This document shows positions 9,219 to 19,209 of a stretch of 64,000 nucleotides of DNA, piece by piece. Origin of the DNA: Rickettsiella endosymbiont of Xylota segnis (GTDB lineage: Bacteria; Pseudomonadota; Gammaproteobacteria; Diplorickettsiales; Diplorickettsiaceae); NCBI RefSeq assembly GCF_964019545.1, contig NZ_OZ026451.1:925001-989000 (forward strand). Direction: 5' to 3'. Numbering within the stretch: position 1 is the first letter of the stretch; each line of letters opens with the position of its first letter. The notes below the pieces were generated by a model. The model saw only the letters and a program-made list of their open reading frames with translations, was not told the origin of the DNA and did no database searches. The position numbers and the translations under genes were made by a program.

Positions 9219-9949
9219 ACTAAATTCCTCTTACTCACTAATGTACCTTTACTTTTGCCTTGTAGAATATCAACTAATGCATTTTTGCATTTAATATTAA
9301 AGACAAGTATGGGTAAATCATGATCGCGACATTGTGTAAATGCACCTAAATCCATGATACCGAGTTCTTGTTCCAAGGCTTTTTCATAGCTCACCTGGGA
9401 ATATAACACAGCTTTTGGATCTTTTTTGGGATCGGCATTGTATATACCATCAACATGCGTTGCTTTAAGCAATAATTCAGCACCAATCTCTACGCCACGT
9501 AAACTCGCGGCAGAATCTGTACTGACCAAGGGATTTCCTGTGCCGCCCGCGAAGATAACGATGTATCCTTTTTCTAGATAACGTATCGCCTTGTAACGTT
9601 CAAACAGAGGGGCGAAACCACCGATAGGAATTGCTGACATAATTTTGGCTATTTTTTTGTGTTGTTCAAGGGAATCGCGCAATGCCAATGCATTGATCAC
9701 CGTACCCAACATCCCCATTTGATCACCGGTAATTCTATCAATACCGCTACGTGCTAATACTTCTCCACGAAAAATATTACCACCACCAATCACGATGCCT
9801 ATTTGCACGCCTAAATCTGCCGCAGCAACTATGTCAGATACAATACGGTTAAGCGCTATGGGATCCAGCATTCGCGAAGATTCTCCATGGAGCGCTTCCC
9901 CACTGAGTTTAAGCAAAACACGTCGATACTTTAATGGATGTGCCATCAT
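9215..9949 (-). CDS. pyrH: Uridylate kinase
   Basis: PyrH phosphorylates UMP to UDP; it is a hexameric amino acid kinase-fold enzyme. Visible motifs are LLKLSGEAL (12-20), GIVIGGGNIFRG (about 51-62) and HVDGIYNADPKKDPKA (about 165-180). Length 244 matches the family. In most gammaproteobacteria it directly follows tsf; here about 3.1 kb with two ankyrin-type genes separates them. Confidence 0.97.
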   Translation of the reverse strand: MMAHPLKYRRVLLKLSGEALHGESSRMLDPIALNRIVSDIVAAADLGVQIGIVIGGGNIFRGEVLARSGIDRITGDQMGMLGTVINALALRDSLEQHKKIAKIMSAIPIGGFAPLFERYKAIRYLEKGYIVIFAGGTGNPLVSTDSAASLRGVEIGAELLLKATHVDGIYNADPKKDPKAVLYSQVSYEKALEQELGIMDLGAFTQCRDHDLPILVFNIKCKNALVDILQGKSKGTLVSKRNLV

Positions 9950-10039
9950 AAAATAACAAGTTTAAAGAGAAGGAATAATAACCTATGCAGCGCGCTGATT
10001 CTAGCCCAAATGCCTGATCTAAGAATAGAAAAAATAAAT

Positions 10040-11284
10040 TTAGTTTAATCTCAAACTCTGAACTTTTCGAATAAATTCAGCATTTGCACCGGCTTCCGCA
10101 CCTTCATCGTGCACGGCTAACTGAGCTTTTAGTTGATGTGCTTGAATTTTAACATTTAGGATATTAAAAAATTGATTTATCCAAATTTTTGCTTGTGTTT
10201 CTATCTGGCAACTAAGAGAGTTACCAATTTTATGTTCCTTAATTAAAGCAGCATTTATTTCTTCTTTCCAAGTTTGATCCCAGTTTTTCATAAATAAGTC
10301 ATTTAATATATTTCTGATTAGCTTCAATTTAGTCATTAAAACTTCATGATGTTTAACCTTTAAAGGTAATTTCATCGCTAGAGAATGCTGTAGTTTAATT
10401 TTTTCAATATTAGACGCAGAGATTATCCTAGCTAAATGACCCATCAATTCCGAGGCCGTTATCTTATTAATTTTATCAACCCGCCTATCCATTGGATCGA
10501 GCACCCAACCTTCTTGCCAAGCTTCTTGCTCTTCATTGGGTTTAGCATCACATTCTAAAAACTGTAGATTTCTATCTAAAACAAGAAAATTCTGCCCTCC
10601 TGGCTCATTTGGAATAATTGCCTGAAACCATTCTAAGTTGATTTCTTCTTCGCTAAGCAAAAACTGATTAAAAGCAACTGCAACCTGTTCATCACATCGA
10701 CCCACTTGAAAAGCCTCTGCTAAACTCGCATGGATAATCCGAAAAATAATATTAAATGCTTTTAAATCTTTTATAATCTTCTTAAGAATCTTTTCTGTTA
10801 AACACATTATTTCTTGTAACACATCAATCCGATAAAAGTTGGCATCATCAAGTTTCCATTCACTGGCTTGGCTAGGTTTTTGTTTGGGAAAATTAAATTG
10901 TTGCCAATTAGGCGCACCAAAAACTATTTTTTGTTTAACAATCGCGTTGATCATTTCTAGAAAGATTAGGTTTCTTAAGCTTGGTTTTAAGTCAAAGTTT
11001 TTTATAAAATCTACCGATAAATTTTTTACTAATTCTAACGGTTTTTTACCCTCACTATTTTCTTTATGGAGGTCAATTTGATCTTGTTCAAAAAGAAACG
11101 CTAGTATTTCTTTTTTGCTCTTTTCACAAGCTAAATGTAAAGCGGTATTGCCTTTAGCATCTACAGAATTTAATGTATACGCATCACAATAGCTTTGAGC
11201 ACTCTCCAAATCTCCTTTTACAACGGCGACTCGAAAATTAATTGCTTTTCTTTTTTGTTCCTGAGAAATAATTTCCTTAAACAT
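10040..11284 (-). CDS. Ankyrin-repeat protein with degenerate Cys-His-Asp hydrolase-like region (paralogue 1)
   Basis: No named family is recognised. Residues 14-90 form about two ankyrin repeats (NTALHLACEKSKKEI). A second region has FGAPNWQQ near 122, YRIDVLQ near 151, GRCDEQ with Cys197, FLVLDR near 233 and EGWVLDPMD near 258-266. The order Cys, then a hydrophobic strand normally starting with His, then W-x-x-G-x-x-x-DP resembles papain/transglutaminase-like folds. Here the His position is Gln/Asn (GGQNFLVL), so activity is doubtful. It is about the same size as its neighbour at 11542-12888 and clearly paralogous along its length. No signal peptide or membrane helix. A secreted Dot/Icm substrate is an inference from domain style and the presence of dot genes. 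Confidence 0.7.
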   Translation of the reverse strand: MFKEIISQEQKRKAINFRVAVVKGDLESAQSYCDAYTLNSVDAKGNTALHLACEKSKKEILAFLFEQDQIDLHKENSEGKKPLELVKNLSVDFIKNFDLKPSLRNLIFLEMINAIVKQKIVFGAPNWQQFNFPKQKPSQASEWKLDDANFYRIDVLQEIMCLTEKILKKIIKDLKAFNIIFRIIHASLAEAFQVGRCDEQVAVAFNQFLLSEEEINLEWFQAIIPNEPGGQNFLVLDRNLQFLECDAKPNEEQEAWQEGWVLDPMDRRVDKINKITASELMGHLARIISASNIEKIKLQHSLAMKLPLKVKHHEVLMTKLKLIRNILNDLFMKNWDQTWKEEINAALIKEHKIGNSLSCQIETQAKIWINQFFNILNVKIQAHQLKAQLAVHDEGAEAGANAEFIRKVQSLRLN

Positions 11285-11326
11285 AAATAATTTTATTTTT
11301 TCCTTGCAAAAATTCTAATATATTAA

Positions 11327-11380
11327 AAATTAAAGCATTTTTTTTTAGTAATAATCAAGTAATTTTTGCAAAGAATAATT
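11327..11380 (-). promoter_or_regulatory. Upstream region shared by both ankyrin paralogues (copy 1)
   Basis: This block, rich in A/T with AAATTAAAGCATTTTTTTTT, lies 43 bases before the ATG at 11284. An almost identical block (12930-12985) lies 42 bases before the ATG of the neighbouring paralogue. On the minus strand it contains TTGATT followed after about 18 bases by TTTAAT, a possible sigma-70 promoter. The rest of the 257-base gap shows no other feature. Confidence 0.5.
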
Positions 11381-11541
11381 AAAAAAATTAAGCAATCCTT
11401 TTTATTTCAAACAGATACAACATTGGGTTTTATTTAAGCCAATGTTGATCGTAGATGAAATTTTTATCCAAAACTACGCGCACTGATTGTAGAGGTTATT
11501 GAAATTGCTCAAAATTAAACGGTATCATTTTAGAATGCATT

Positions 11542-12888
11542 TTACCTGATTTTCATCTGCTTATTTAAACCGCAGGCTAAGATTTCTGCAGAGCTTACAA
11601 TTTCGAAACGTTGCTCCAGACGAGTGAGACTATCTTGCACTTCATAAAGATGCATTTTATCTGCCATTGCAGCATGGATGTCGACTTTTTTTGCTAAGAC
11701 ATCCCAAAGCTTTTCTAGCCAAGTTTTTACCATTCTTTCTTTTACAGACGGGTAGTTTTTTTTCATCTCAGGCCAATAAAGATGCCAATTTAAATCAAAG
11801 TACCCTTTTAACAAAGTCCTTAGCCTTTCTAAATTTTCCGCAATCTGCGCGTGTTGTTTTCCTTCTAAAGGTAAACTTGATATTAAGTTAGTATATAATT
11901 GAATTTGTTCTCTGTCGGGTTGATTGATAATTCTCGTTAAACTTTCCATTAACTGAGGTGAACATTCTTTTAGAGACGCTATTTTATCGTCCAGCGGATC
12001 CATCAATAAACCACTTTCCCACGTTTCAGGTTTCTCCCCACCCACTTTATCTAAAATAATAAAACTGTGGCTTCGGGTAATTTTTAAGCTTTCAGTTGGT
12101 TGCCATTTTAAGTTTTCGGCCTGTATCCAAGTTAAATAAGCCTTTTTACCATAAATGAGCAATTGATCAAATGCTACCGCTATATACTCATAACAACGAC
12201 CAACTTGCAGCACTTCTGCTAGAGAGCTATGGATGATTCGAATAATAAGTAAACGCATAATAAAGTCGAGCGAAATTTCTGTAAGCTCATTTTCTATAGT
12301 ACAAAGAAGATCTTGTAATATATCAATACGATAATAATCCGCTTGCTTTTTTTTCCATAATGATGCACAGGTTGCTTGCTGATGAGGAAATTTTTCTTGT
12401 TTCCAATCCGGTGCGCCATAAATTAACGTTTGTTTAACATAAAGATTAATTCGCGATAAATCTTCAAGCGTAAACGATTCATTAGCATTATTTTCGTTAT
12501 TCAAAATAAAATCATAGCTTTTCTTAAGTAGGTATTTTTGACGTAATACCGATGCTTGTACCAAATTCTTTTCTGTTACTAACAATTCTTGCCAAAGTTT
12601 GGCAGTTGATCGCTGATTAATCAGATCGACCGCTTTTTTATCCTCAGCATTGAGTGGATGAAAATTTATTCGGGGCTGTTGAAAAAGAAACTGTATAATT
12701 TCATTATGACCCTTTTCGGAGGCTAAATGTAAAGCGGTATTATCTTTTGCATCCCGACTATTTAATGTATAGGCATCACAATACTTTTGAACATCCAGCA
12801 GATTTCCTTGCGCGGCAGCCACTCGAAAACGGATGGCTTTTCTTATTTGTTTTTGAGAAATAATATTATTAATATTATTGTTAGGCAT
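11542..12888 (-). CDS. Ankyrin-repeat protein with Cys-His-Asp hydrolase-like region (paralogue 2)
   Basis: I set the start at 12888, where AAGGAA lies seven bases ahead of ATG; this gives 448 residues. Two ankyrin repeats lie at about 17-90 (DAKDNTALHLASEKGHNEI). The distal region keeps a full candidate triad: Cys232 in QVGRCYEY, His274 in RSHSFIILD and Asp297 in GLLMDPLDD, with W290 between. This order fits papain/transglutaminase-like hydrolases, but I cannot assign a family. It shares GAPxWxQ and YYRIDxLQ blocks with its neighbour. The pair interrupts the normal tsf-pyrH junction. It is a good candidate for a host-directed effector, by inference only. Confidence 0.72.
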   Translation of the reverse strand: MPNNNINNIISQKQIRKAIRFRVAAAQGNLLDVQKYCDAYTLNSRDAKDNTALHLASEKGHNEIIQFLFQQPRINFHPLNAEDKKAVDLINQRSTAKLWQELLVTEKNLVQASVLRQKYLLKKSYDFILNNENNANESFTLEDLSRINLYVKQTLIYGAPDWKQEKFPHQQATCASLWKKKQADYYRIDILQDLLCTIENELTEISLDFIMRLLIIRIIHSSLAEVLQVGRCYEYIAVAFDQLLIYGKKAYLTWIQAENLKWQPTESLKITRSHSFIILDKVGGEKPETWESGLLMDPLDDKIASLKECSPQLMESLTRIINQPDREQIQLYTNLISSLPLEGKQHAQIAENLERLRTLLKGYFDLNWHLYWPEMKKNYPSVKERMVKTWLEKLWDVLAKKVDIHAAMADKMHLYEVQDSLTRLEQRFEIVSSAEILACGLNKQMKIR

Positions 12889-12929
12889 ACTTAATTCCTT
12901 TTTTTCTCTATAAAATAACCGATGTTTAT

Positions 12930-12985
12930 AAAAATTAAAGCATTTTTTTTTAGTAACAATCAAGCGAATTTTTTACAGAATAATA
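12930..12985 (-). promoter_or_regulatory. Upstream region shared by both ankyrin paralogues (copy 2)
   Basis: Near-identical to 11327-11380 and at the same distance from its start codon (42 bases), so the duplication included the promoter. TTGATT and TTTAAT with 18-base spacing on the minus strand are a plausible promoter. Confidence 0.5.
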
Positions 12986-13019
12986 AAAAGAAAGAATGAA
13001 TAATTAATTTAAAGTGGAT

Positions 13020-13052
13020 ACCCAACCCTGACTTTAGAAGTCAGTGTTGGGT
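13020..13052 (-). terminator. Stem-loop after tsf
   Basis: ACCCAACCCTGAC and GTCAGTGTTGGGT form a strong hairpin (one mismatch pair in the arm) ten bases after the tsf stop. There is no clear T-run behind it on the minus strand, so it may be a weak terminator or an mRNA end-stabilising structure separating rpsB-tsf from the ankyrin genes. Confidence 0.6.
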
Positions 13053-13062
13053 CAATAGAAGT

Positions 13063-13962
13063 TTAAGAAGAACTCTTAACTTGCGCCATCACCGCTTCTG
13101 CGAAATCTTCAGTTGGTTTTTCTACCCCTTCACCGACGGCAAATCGCACAAAACTTATGATCTCCGCTCCTGCGTTTTTTAATAACTGTCCGACACGTAC
13201 GTTCGGATCTTTTACAAATGCTTGACCTAATAAACTCATTTCATCACGAAATTTATTCAGTCGCCCTTCTACCATCTTATCGATAACGGCTTGCGGTTTA
13301 CCAGTGCCTTGCGATTGCGCCATAATAATTTCTCGCTCTTTCGCCAGAATTTGTTCAGCAATATCATCAGCCGAAATTACCACTGGATTATTAGCAATAA
13401 TATGTAAGGCTAAATCTTTAGCCAGTTGTTCGTCGCCACCTTTTAATTGCACAATAGCGCCGATACGGCCCATATGCACATACGATCCGAGGAGGGTATC
13501 GGTTTGTACGCCAACGAGCTGTAAACGTCTTATTTGAATGTTTTCACCTAGTTTAGCGACGAGTGATTCACGGGTTTTTTCTACTGTTTCGCCGCTATCC
13601 GCAAACGTAAAGGCTAACAGCGACTCAAGATGAGCAATCTGATGATCCAGTGCGCATTGTGCCGTTTTCTCGGCAAACTGTTTGAAATTTTCATCGCGCG
13701 CGACAAAATCCGTCTCGCAATTAACTTCTAAAATAATAGCAGGCCCTGTCACCCCTTTAGATTTAATAATTATTAAACCTTCAGCGGCAATACGTCCTGA
13801 TTTCTTTTCAGCTTGAATTTGACCTGATTTACGCATCGCTTCAGCCGCTGCATCCAGATCACCCCCTACGGACTCTAATGCTTTTTTACAATCCATCATG
13901 CCAGCGCCGGTTCGAGCACGTAAAGCCTGAACCATAGCGGCCGTTATTATTGTTGACGTCAT
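13063..13962 (-). CDS. tsf: Elongation factor Ts
   Basis: EF-Ts recycles EF-Tu by exchanging GDP. The 299-residue protein starts with the UBA-like domain containing LRARTGAGMMDCKKAL (14-29), followed by the core with LEVNCETDFVARDENF near 78-93, both diagnostic. Four bases separate it from rpsB upstream. Confidence 0.98.
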   Translation of the reverse strand: MTSTIITAAMVQALRARTGAGMMDCKKALESVGGDLDAAAEAMRKSGQIQAEKKSGRIAAEGLIIIKSKGVTGPAIILEVNCETDFVARDENFKQFAEKTAQCALDHQIAHLESLLAFTFADSGETVEKTRESLVAKLGENIQIRRLQLVGVQTDTLLGSYVHMGRIGAIVQLKGGDEQLAKDLALHIIANNPVVISADDIAEQILAKEREIIMAQSQGTGKPQAVIDKMVEGRLNKFRDEMSLLGQAFVKDPNVRVGQLLKNAGAEIISFVRFAVGEGVEKPTEDFAEAVMAQVKSSS

Positions 13963-13966
13963 GTGC

Positions 13967-14755
13967 TTATTCCTCTTTCCCTTGCGTAGAGTTAGTCGGT
14001 TCCGCTGCAGGTTCTTGAGTTTCGGCTTTTTCTACTTCAGTACGTGTTAAGTCGCTTGGTTTTTTTGCAGCCGCGCGTGCTTCTAAAATAGTATCCGCAA
14101 CCATCTGCGTATACAGTGTAATCGCACGTGCCGCATCATCATTACCTGGAATGATATAATCAATACCTTCGGGTGAATGATTGGTATCAATAATACTGAT
14201 GACCGGTATCTTTAGCTTTTGTGCTTCACAAATAGCAATATGCTCATAGCCTCTATCAATCACAAATAAGGCGTCCGGTAAACCGCTCATATCTTTAATA
14301 CCGCCTAAACCTCGTTCCAATTTATCCATTTGTCGCTGTAAATTCAGCGCTTCCTTTTTAGTCAACTGGTTAAAGCTACCATCTTGGCTTTGCGCTTCTA
14401 ATTCTTTAAGTCGTTTAATGGACTGACGGATGGTACGATAATTCGTTAACAACCCACCTAACCAACGATGGTTAACATAAGGCATACCGCAGCGTAATGC
14501 TTGTTCTTTAACTAAATCCTGTGCGGCACGCTTTGTCCCGACAAATAAGATTTTACTACCCGGCCGAGCCGCTATTTTCGCAATATAATTCAGCGCTTCG
14601 GTAATATATTCTCGGGTTTTTTCTAGATCGATGATGCTAATTCCATTACGCACACCGTAGATATAAGGCGCCATTTTTGGCTCGCGAAAACACGTACGAT
14701 GGCCAAAATGCACACCTGCTTCAAATAATTGTCTTAATGTTGCTGTTGCTGACAC
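13967..14755 (-). CDS. rpsB: 30S ribosomal protein S2
   Basis: S2 binds the small subunit near S1. Motifs: [19 protein letters not shown] (14-32), [18 protein letters not shown] near 105 and [25 protein letters not shown] near 190, all typical. The start codon is GTG at 14753-14755, with TTGGAG ten bases ahead. A Lys/Glu/Thr-rich tail of about 35 residues follows the conserved core. Confidence 0.98.
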   Translation of the reverse strand: MSATATLRQLFEAGVHFGHRTCFREPKMAPYIYGVRNGISIIDLEKTREYITEALNYIAKIAARPGSKILFVGTKRAAQDLVKEQALRCGMPYVNHRWLGGLLTNYRTIRQSIKRLKELEAQSQDGSFNQLTKKEALNLQRQMDKLERGLGGIKDMSGLPDALFVIDRGYEHIAICEAQKLKIPVISIIDTNHSPEGIDYIIPGNDDAARAITLYTQMVADTILEARAAAKKPSDLTRTEVEKAETQEPAAEPTNSTQGKEE

Positions 14756-14937
14756 TGTATATAATCTCCAATTGGGTTAAACCTCCACCTAGTATTATTT
14801 GAAGACTATCTTTAAAAATAGCCACCCTCAAATAACGCTTAAATAAATAGGTGTGTGAAATAACGCTTTTCAGCGCGGTGTTTTATACCATAGAATGACT
14901 TGTTGCATCAACATCAAGCCCGACATTGCTGGGTTAA

Positions 14938-15059
14938 TACTCACAGCAATGGATTTTTGGCAAGGCGGTGCGAGAATAAAGCAACCGGAATGTATTCAAG
15001 ATACATGAGGATTGCGAATTGAGTGCCAACACAGACAAAAATTCAAGTGCGAAGAGTAT
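14938..15059 (+). repeat. Copy of the 123-bp dispersed repeat before wrbA
   Basis: Runs from TACTCACAGCAATGG through CAACCGGAATGTATTC, AAGATACATGAGGATTGCGA, ATTGAGTGCCAACACAG to GCGAAGAGTAT. It fills much of the 320-base gap between the divergent rpsB and wrbA genes. Its GAGG and TTG (15019) create an open frame that continues in phase into wrbA, so a 19-residue N-terminal extension could be translated. Confidence 0.8.
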
Positions 15060-15075
15060 CAGAAGGAGGCAATCT

Positions 15076-15666
15076 ATGCCCTATGTATTAGTACTTTATT
15101 ACAGCCGCTATGGCGCGGTAGCAAAAATGGCCCAACAAGTCGCAAGAGGCATAGAGTCTATCGCCGCTGTGGAAGTAAGAATTCGTACCGTTCCAAATAT
15201 TTCAACGGTGACTGAAGCCGTGGAAGAGAAAGTCCCATCCGCTGGCCCTCCTTACGCCACACACGAGGATGTTCGCGACGCTATCGGCATCGCCTTAGGC
15301 AGTCCAACACGTTTTGGTAATATGGCCGCACCTTTAAAGCATTTTATCGATAGCCTAAGTGGTCTATGGTTTTCAGGCGAACTCGTCGATAAACCGGTTG
15401 GTTTTTTTTCTTCGACCTCTAGTCTACATGGCGGCCAAGAAACCACGTTATTGAGTATGATGCTACCCATGATTCATCTCGGCATGATTGTCGTTGGCGT
15501 CCCCTATACAGAATCCGATTTAAGTACCACGCAAACGGGCGGCACGCCTTATGGACCCACGCATATGGCCGGTAAAGAAAGCAAAAATCCGCTGAGCGAC
15601 GAAGAAAAACGTCTTTGTCTTGCCTTGGGTAAGCGCTTAGCGCGTATTGCTTTGAAATTACATTAA
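15076..15666 (+). CDS. wrbA: WrbA-type NAD(P)H:quinone oxidoreductase (flavodoxin fold)
   Basis: WrbA reduces quinones by two electrons with FMN and NAD(P)H and is linked to oxidative stress. The 196-residue protein has the FMN phosphate loop YYSRYGAVAKMA (about 8-19), GSPTRFGNMAAPLKHFID near 75 and the SLHGGQETTLLSM loop near 112-125. I chose the ATG at 15076 because AAGGAGG lies six bases ahead; an in-frame TTG at 15019 inside the repeat would add 19 residues that do not belong to the family. It is divergent from rpsB. Confidence 0.94.
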   Translation: MPYVLVLYYSRYGAVAKMAQQVARGIESIAAVEVRIRTVPNISTVTEAVEEKVPSAGPPYATHEDVRDAIGIALGSPTRFGNMAAPLKHFIDSLSGLWFSGELVDKPVGFFSSTSSLHGGQETTLLSMMLPMIHLGMIVVGVPYTESDLSTTQTGGTPYGPTHMAGKESKNPLSDEEKRLCLALGKRLARIALKLH

Positions 15667-15688
15667 GCTTCGAACACTCAACTGAGGT

Positions 15689-16384
15689 TTAAAGATTTAA
15701 AATAATTTTCACTAAGGGAATCGTTAATTTACGTTGTAAACTTAGACTTGCTTTATCAAGTTGTGCCAACGCAGAAAAAAGCGCTTGCGAATCGCGCGGA
15801 AGACGAAGCAATAAAAATTGACCTACTTCCTCGGAAAGTTCCAAGCCTCTTAAGCCAGCACGCTGTTGTAATGCAATGAGTCTTTCGGCATCATTTAATT
15901 CGCGTACTTGAAATAAAACACCACTAGAAAGACGTGAAACTAAATCAGGTAATGATAAATTTAATTGATTAGGAACATTTTTAGCTGCAATAAGTAAATA
16001 GCGCGTCTGTTCTTGCAAACGATTATAGAAATGAAATAATGACTCTTGCCAAATACTATCTTCAACAACACTTTCAAGGTCATCGATACAAACCATATCC
16101 ACTGATTCTAAACCGCGCAATATCTCGCTGCTATTATTTTTTTTTAATGTATTTAAAGGTAAATAAGCGACAGAAAAACCTTGTTGTTGCGCCTCATGAC
16201 AGCAAGCTTGCAATAAATGCGTACAACCGGCACCGGAGTTGCCCCAAATATAAATATAGGACTCACCTATTTTTCGAGAAAAATGTCGTAAGCTATTTAA
16301 TAAAATAGCATTTTGACCGATATAAAAATTTTCAAAGCAGCATGCATCAGGGGGTTGAATTGGCAAAATTAATTGTGTCAACAT
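15689..16384 (-). CDS. hda: DnaA regulatory inactivator Hda
   Basis: Hda is a DnaA-AAA homologue that, bound to the DNA clamp, stimulates hydrolysis of DnaA-ATP and prevents re-initiation. The N-terminal QLILPIQPPDACCFENFYIG holds the clamp-binding motif and the Hda entry signature. Walker A is the degenerate GNSGAGCTHLL (about 48-58), Walker B VCIDDLE near 100. Length 231 is normal. Seven bases overlap the gene upstream, a pairing seen in Legionella and Coxiella relatives. Confidence 0.93.
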   Translation of the reverse strand: MLTQLILPIQPPDACCFENFYIGQNAILLNSLRHFSRKIGESYIYIWGNSGAGCTHLLQACCHEAQQQGFSVAYLPLNTLKKNNSSEILRGLESVDMVCIDDLESVVEDSIWQESLFHFYNRLQEQTRYLLIAAKNVPNQLNLSLPDLVSRLSSGVLFQVRELNDAERLIALQQRAGLRGLELSEEVGQFLLLRLPRDSQALFSALAQLDKASLSLQRKLTIPLVKIILNL

Positions 16385-16977
16385 TGCTTTTGATTCTTAG
16401 CCGTTAATTTTTTACTCGCTAACTTTAAATAATAAGCCGCTTGCCAAAACCACATCCACGTATATTGAATAAAACTCAACAAGGTGGTAACAAAGACCGC
16501 TTCTATAATACGTGGAATTAATTCGGCAGGGATATCAAAAAAAGCTAATTTAATAATAAGTAAACTCACTAATACCAACTGAAAAAAAGTATTTAATTTA
16601 CTAATCCAAACCGGTTTGTAATCTAGAGGGCCGACCCAATAACGATAAAGTAAAGCACCGCCCATAATCCAGATATCGCGACCTATCACCATAATGGTTA
16701 ACCAACAGGGAATTTGTTGCAGATAAGCCAGCACAACAAAACTACCCATGAGTAACAGTTTATCGGCCAAAGGATCCAATAAAGCACCCAACGGAGTCGT
16801 CCAATCAAAAAAACGTGCTAACAAACCGTCTAAGCCATCACTCAAACCCGCTATCACAAACAAATAAAAAGCTAGGGTATAGCACTTTGTCAATAAGGCC
16901 CATAAAATAGGGCCTATTAGGATAAAGCGAATGCAGGTAATTAAATTAGGCAGATGCCGTAGTTGTAATTGCATCAT
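16378..16977 (-). CDS. CDP-alcohol phosphatidyltransferase (PgsA-like)
   Basis: An inner-membrane enzyme that swaps the CMP of CDP-diacylglycerol for an alcohol, most likely glycerol 3-phosphate. The family motif D-G-x2-A-R-x8-G-x3-D-x3-D is complete: SDGLDGLLARFF...GALLDPLADKL (about 45-73). Five to six membrane segments are visible. At 199 residues it could be PgsA itself or a second, cardiolipin-type paralogue; the sequence alone does not settle the alcohol. It overlaps hda. Confidence 0.85.
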   Translation of the reverse strand: MMQLQLRHLPNLITCIRFILIGPILWALLTKCYTLAFYLFVIAGLSDGLDGLLARFFDWTTPLGALLDPLADKLLLMGSFVVLAYLQQIPCWLTIMVIGRDIWIMGGALLYRYWVGPLDYKPVWISKLNTFFQLVLVSLLIIKLAFFDIPAELIPRIIEAVFVTTLLSFIQYTWMWFWQAAYYLKLASKKLTAKNQKQC

Positions 16978-17012
16978 TTTTTTGGCTTAATCAAACTAAT
17001 CATAGGTGATCC

Positions 17013-18361
<1,349 letters not shown>

Positions 18362-18389
18362 TTAAAAACTATTAAAAAACGATTTGATT

Positions 18390-18671
18390 TTAAACGTGTT
18401 CAGCCGATTCGGTTAATACAGGAACCACATTCACATAACATCTGAGTTTAGCTCCTTTACGAGCAAACTTAACTACGCCTTGCACTAAAGCGTATAAGGT
18501 GTGATCCTTGCCAATACCAACATTATTACCTGGATGATAATGTGTACCGCGTTGACGGATAATAATATTGCCTGGTTTAACCGATTCACCACCGAAGTGT
18601 TTTACACCTAAACGTTTTGAGTGTGAATCGCGACCATTACGGGTACTACCACCCGCTTTCTTGTGTGCCAT
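18390..18671 (-). CDS. rpmA: 50S ribosomal protein L27
   Basis: L27 sits at the peptidyl transferase centre. The protein begins [16 protein letters not shown] and has [18 protein letters not shown] and [13 protein letters not shown], all diagnostic. At 93 residues it is slightly longer than the E. coli protein. It follows rplU by 12 bases. Confidence 0.98.
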   Translation of the reverse strand: MAHKKAGGSTRNGRDSHSKRLGVKHFGGESVKPGNIIIRQRGTHYHPGNNVGIGKDHTLYALVQGVVKFARKGAKLRCYVNVVPVLTESAEHV

Positions 18672-18683
18672 GGTGAAATACCC

Positions 18684-18989
18684 CTATAAAATCTCGGTAA
18701 TTTGAACCGCTGTATAATGCTGCCGGTGACCCATCTGCTTTCTATGATGTTTACGGCGTCGAAACTTAATAATAGTAATTTTATCACCACGACCGTGCTC
18801 TACAACACGCGCTTTAACTTTTGAATCCGTTAAAAGAGGTGCTCCCACTTTAATATCGGTTTCGTTAGCCAACAGTAATACTGGAAATTCAACAATAGAG
18901 TTAACCTCTGCCGTTAGCTTTTCTAGCTTAATCACTTCGTCTTTAGCGACTTTATATTGTTTTCCACCAGTGGAAATAACTGCGTACAT
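18684..18989 (-). CDS. rplU: 50S ribosomal protein L21
   Basis: L21 contacts 23S rRNA domain VI and pairs genetically with L27. The 101-residue protein starts [14 protein letters not shown] and ends with [16 protein letters not shown], the conserved C-terminal region. The ATG at 18989 was preferred over an in-frame codon four triplets earlier because GGAG lies seven bases ahead. Confidence 0.98.
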   Translation of the reverse strand: MYAVISTGGKQYKVAKDEVIKLEKLTAEVNSIVEFPVLLLANETDIKVGAPLLTDSKVKARVVEHGRGDKITIIKFRRRKHHRKQMGHRQHYTAVQITEIL

Positions 18990-19046
18990 TCTACTCTCCA
19001 ATGAAACTTACATGCAGGATCTAGTTACAAAATTCTTTAATGATGC

Positions 19047-19122
19047 TGGCTCCCCGAACAGGACTCGAACCTGTGACCCAATGATTAACAGTCATTTGCT
19101 CTACCAGCTGAGCTATCGGGGA
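19047..19122 (-). tRNA. tRNA-Asn (anticodon GTT)
   Basis: A full cloverleaf reads on the minus strand: acceptor TCCCCGA/TCGGGGA, D arm AGCTCAGCTGGTAGAGC, anticodon arm TGACTGTTAATCA with GTT, T arm with GGTTCGAGTCC, and an encoded CCA end at 19047-19049. Sixteen bases of the anticodon arm recur inverted at 19584-19599. Confidence 0.97.
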
Positions 19123-19209
19123 ATTTAAGCCGTTAAGGCCGCTTATAGTAATAGCAGAGGTAGCATGGGTCAAGAGCTGAAATAAATTTATTTCTACAAT
19201 TTTACCATT

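Noticed and set aside
11327..11380. PmrA box before the ankyrin genes
   Set aside because: The block is AT-rich but lacks the paired CTTAATATT half-sites expected of PmrA targets.
18608..18790. Alternative frame across rplU-rpmA
   Set aside because: Overlaps two ribosomal protein genes on the same strand in another phase; no ribosome-binding site.
19047..19122. Classical island insertion at the 3' end of tRNA-Asn
   Set aside because: The 3' end of the tRNA faces rplU, away from the island, and no copy of the 3' end is found at the far side; only the anticodon-arm match remains.
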